From assembly GCA_964578975.1 (NCBI GenBank), contig CAZOFA010000057.1:1-15737 (forward strand): a stretch of DNA of 15,737 nt, in the 5' to 3' direction. Under the pieces are notes generated by a model. The model made no database searches and was not told the origin of the DNA. It was given only the letters and a program-made list of their open reading frames with translations. The DNA is from CAYRUP01 sp964578975. Its GTDB lineage: Bacteria > Pseudomonadota > Gammaproteobacteria > DSM-16500. The translations under genes and the position numbers were made by a program. Of the stretch, positions 13,041-15,737 are shown piece after piece; within the stretch, counting starts at the first letter, position 1, and the number at the start of each line of letters is the position of its first letter.

Positions 13041-15737
13041 ATGAAAGAAATTCAAATCCGCGGTGCGCGCACGCACAATTTAAAAAATTTAAATCTCTCT
13101 TTACCTCGAGATCAACTCATTGTCATCACGGGTTTGTCCGGCTCAGGGAAATCATCGCTTGCGTTTGACACATTGTATGCGGAAGGTCAGCGTCGTTATG
13201 TGGAATCGTTATCGTCCTACGCGCGACAATTTTTGTCGATGATGGAAAAACCCGATGTTGATCACATCGAAGGATTATCGCCGGCCATTTCCATCGAGCA
13301 AAAATCCACATCACACAATCCGCGTTCAACCGTCGGAACCATCACGGAAATTTATGATTATCTGCGCTTGTTATATGCGAAAGTGGGACAACCCAAATGT
13401 CCGGAGCATGGACAAGTGTTGGAAGCGCAAACCATCAGTCAGATGGTGGATTGTGTGTTAGCGTTGCCCGACGAAACGAAAGTCATGATTTTAGCGCCGG
13501 TGGTGCGTGAACGAAAAGGTGAGCACATTGAATTATTACAATCGCTGCGCAGTCAAGGTTATGTGCGCGCGCGAATTGATGGTGACATGGTGGAATTGGA
13601 TCATCCGCCGAGTTTAGATTTACGGCGTAAACATACGATTGAAGTGGTGGTTGATCGAATCAAAGTGAATAAAGAAGTTCAGATACGCTTAGCAGAATCA
13701 TTTGAAACAGCGCTGAATTTAGCGCATGGGCTCGCGTCTATTGCTTTTATTGATGAGCCAAAACGTCGGGCGCAAATTTTTTCTGCAAAATTTGCCTGCC
13801 CTGATTGCGGATATAGTATAGCGGAATTATCGCCGCGATTATTTTCATTCAACAGTCCAAGTGGTGCCTGTGCGACGTGCGATGGTTTGGGAATAAAACA
13901 AAATTTTGATCCCGAATTAATTGTGACAGATCAGCGCTTAAGTTTAGCGGAAGGCGCGATTCGCGGTTGGGATCGACGCAATGGCTATTATTATCAATTG
14001 CTCGCTTCACTCGCGAAGCATTATAAATTTAATATGGAACATCCGTTTAGTTTGCTTGCGAAAAAAATTCAGAAAATGATTTTGTATGGCAGTGGAAATG
14101 AATTCATTAAATTTAATTATAAAAATGACGAAGGACGTGGATTTAGCAAAACGGATGTGTTTGAAGGCGTGATTCCAAACATGGAACGACGTTATCGCGA
14201 TACTGAATCCAACATGGTGCGCGACGAATTACGCAAATATCTTTCCAGCAAACCATGTGAAGATTGTCATGGAACACGTTTGTGTAAAGCAGCACGTTAT
14301 GTGTTTGTGGCAGAGATGGGATTGGCTGAGCTCGTCAAAAAACCCATTAGTCAAACCAAATTATTTTTTGAAAAATTACAACTCGCAGGTTATCGCGCGG
14401 AAATTGCGGAAAAAATAAAAAAAGAATTAATTAGTCGGTTAAGTTTTTTAGTCAATGTGGGATTGGATTATTTAAGTTTAGATCGCAGTGCGGAAACATT
14501 ATCGGGCGGTGAAGCACAACGCATTCGATTAGCCAGTCAAATTGGTGCGGGATTAGTGGGTGTCATGTACATTTTAGATGAGCCATCGATTGGTTTGCAT
14601 CAACGTGATAATGCGCGCTTGCTCGAAACATTGCATCAATTACGTAATTTAGGCAACACCGTGATTGTGGTGGAACATGATGAAGAAGCAATTTTAAGTG
14701 CGGATCATATTGTGGATTTAGGTCCGGGTGCCGGTGTGCATGGCGGACAAATTGTGGCGGAAGGCACTCCAAACGATATTTTAAAAAATCCCAATTCGTT
14801 AACCGGGCAATATTTATCGGGAAAATTAAAAATTGCAGTTCCAAAAAAACGCGTGCCGTTCGATAAAAAACGCATAATTGCATTACGCGGTGCCAGAGGA
14901 AATAATTTGCGTGGGATTGATATTGATATTCCACTGGGACTCATGACGTGTATTACGGGCGTGTCGGGTTCTGGAAAATCAACCTTGATTAATGACACAT
15001 TGGCGCCAATTGCAGCGCGTGCATTAAATGGTGCGAGTTTACGTGAAGCCGCACCATTTAATGCGGTGGATGGAATTGAGTTACTCGACAAAATGGTGGA
15101 TATTGATCAAAGTCCAATTGGTCGCACACCGCGTTCGAATCCTGCCACTTACACAGGACTGTTCACACCGATCCGCGAATTATTTGCAGGCACACCCGAA
15201 GCGCGTTCACGCGGTTATGGGCCAGGACGTTTTAGTTTTAACGTGCGTGGCGGACGTTGTGAAGCGTGTCAAGGTGATGGTGTGATTAAAGTTGAAATGC
15301 ATTTTCTTGCGGATGTGTATGTGACGTGTGATGTGTGTCAAGGCAAACGTTACAATCGTGAGACACTGGAAATTTTATATAAAGGAAAAAATATTCAGCA
15401 AGTGTTGGAAATGACGGTGGAAGATGCGCATCAATTTTTTGATGCGATTCCGATTGTGTCACGAAAATTACAAACATTAATGGATGTAGGTTTGTCGTAT
15501 TTGAGTCTCGGACAAAGTGCGACAACATTATCAGGCGGCGAAGCGCAACGCATTAAATTAGCGCGCGAATTATCGCGGCGTGATACCGGAAGTACGTTAT
15601 ATATTTTAGATGAGCCGACAACCGGATTGCATTTTTACGATATTGAGCAATTGCTGAAAGTGTTACATCGATTGCGCGATCATGGAAATACGATTGTGAT
15701 TATCGAGCATAATTTAGATGTGATTAAAACGGCGGAT
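13041..15737 (+). CDS. uvrA: Excinuclease ABC subunit A (C-terminus outside window)
   Basis: Damage-recognition ATPase of nucleotide excision repair; a dimer that loads UvrB on lesions. 899 codons are present and the frame stays open to the edge; the family is about 940, so about 40 residues are missing. In order: first Walker A GLSGSGKSS, the SLSSYARQFL block, CPEHG in the UvrB-interacting region, zinc-module cysteines CPDC...CATC, a second cysteine pair CEDC, first ABC signature LSGGEAQRIRLA with ILDEPSIGLHQRD, second Walker A GVSGSGKST, zinc cysteines CEAC...CDVC, second signature LSGGEAQRIKLA and ILDEPTTGLHF. Checked motifs all fall in one frame. The ATG at 13041 has only a weak GAG upstream. 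Confidence 0.97.
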   Translation, partial: MKEIQIRGARTHNLKNLNLSLPRDQLIVITGLSGSGKSSLAFDTLYAEGQRRYVESLSSYARQFLSMMEKPDVDHIEGLSPAISIEQKSTSHNPRSTVGTITEIYDYLRLLYAKVGQPKCPEHGQVLEAQTISQMVDCVLALPDETKVMILAPVVRERKGEHIELLQSLRSQGYVRARIDGDMVELDHPPSLDLRRKHTIEVVVDRIKVNKEVQIRLAESFETALNLAHGLASIAFIDEPKRRAQIFSAKFACPDCGYSIAELSPRLFSFNSPSGACATCDGLGIKQNFDPELIVTDQRLSLAEGAIRGWDRRNGYYYQLLASLAKHYKFNMEHPFSLLAKKIQKMILYGSGNEFIKFNYKNDEGRGFSKTDVFEGVIPNMERRYRDTESNMVRDELRKYLSSKPCEDCHGTRLCKAARYVFVAEMGLAELVKKPISQTKLFFEKLQLAGYRAEIAEKIKKELISRLSFLVNVGLDYLSLDRSAETLSGGEAQRIRLASQIGAGLVGVMYILDEPSIGLHQRDNARLLETLHQLRNLGNTVIVVEHDEEAILSADHIVDLGPGAGVHGGQIVAEGTPNDILKNPNSLTGQYLSGKLKIAVPKKRVPFDKKRIIALRGARGNNLRGIDIDIPLGLMTCITGVSGSGKSTLINDTLAPIAARALNGASLREAAPFNAVDGIELLDKMVDIDQSPIGRTPRSNPATYTGLFTPIRELFAGTPEARSRGYGPGRFSFNVRGGRCEACQGDGVIKVEMHFLADVYVTCDVCQGKRYNRETLEILYKGKNIQQVLEMTVEDAHQFFDAIPIVSRKLQTLMDVGLSYLSLGQSATTLSGGEAQRIKLARELSRRDTGSTLYILDEPTTGLHFYDIEQLLKVLHRLRDHGNTIVIIEHNLDVIKTAD

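Noticed and set aside
14563..15528. Several minus-strand open frames of 80-128 codons inside uvrA
   Set aside because: They are antisense to conserved ATPase and zinc motifs of uvrA.

Overview
The window looks like chromosomal DNA of a moderately AT-rich gammaproteobacterium. The uvrA / MFS transporter / ssb cluster is a common gammaproteobacterial arrangement. Two lineage-specific proteins lie behind PmrA-box-like direct repeats, which points, with moderate confidence and by inference only, to the Legionellales (Legionella/Coxiella-like, host-associated bacteria that use PmrA to control Dot/Icm secretion genes and effectors). No rRNA, tRNA, CRISPR array, transposase or phage gene was seen. 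Gene density is high and no gap without a gene exceeds 300 bases.

Positions 1-5333 hold a complete set of histidine-utilisation enzymes in two divergent units. hutG-hutU-hutH run on the minus strand (hutH leaves the window at its C-terminus) and hutI runs on the plus strand, with only 56 bp between the hutG and hutI starts. Together they convert histidine to urocanate, imidazolonepropionate, formiminoglutamate, and finally glutamate plus formamide. No hut regulator or histidine permease is present here.

Positions 5334-7422 are the accessory part. Two convergent genes of unrecognised family (5419-6207 plus, 6372-7163 minus) are separated by a large palindromic repeat and a strong terminator. 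Each is preceded by CTTAAG-type hexamers in direct repeat with an 11-bp period, placed 10 nt upstream of a -10-like hexamer. This resembles a PmrA-controlled promoter, so both genes are candidate secreted effectors. A decayed palindromic repeat of the GTCATTCCCGC...GCGGGGATGAC type follows at 7283-7374.

Positions 7423-12945 are minus-strand genes: an isochorismatase-family protein lacking its catalytic cysteine; a small coiled-coil membrane protein followed by a PIG3-type quinone oxidoreductase; a SAM methyltransferase translationally coupled to an alpha/beta hydrolase; and a YajR-like MFS transporter followed by ssb, which has its own terminator. uvrA starts at 13041 on the plus strand, divergent from the MFS gene, and runs off the right edge with about 40 residues missing.
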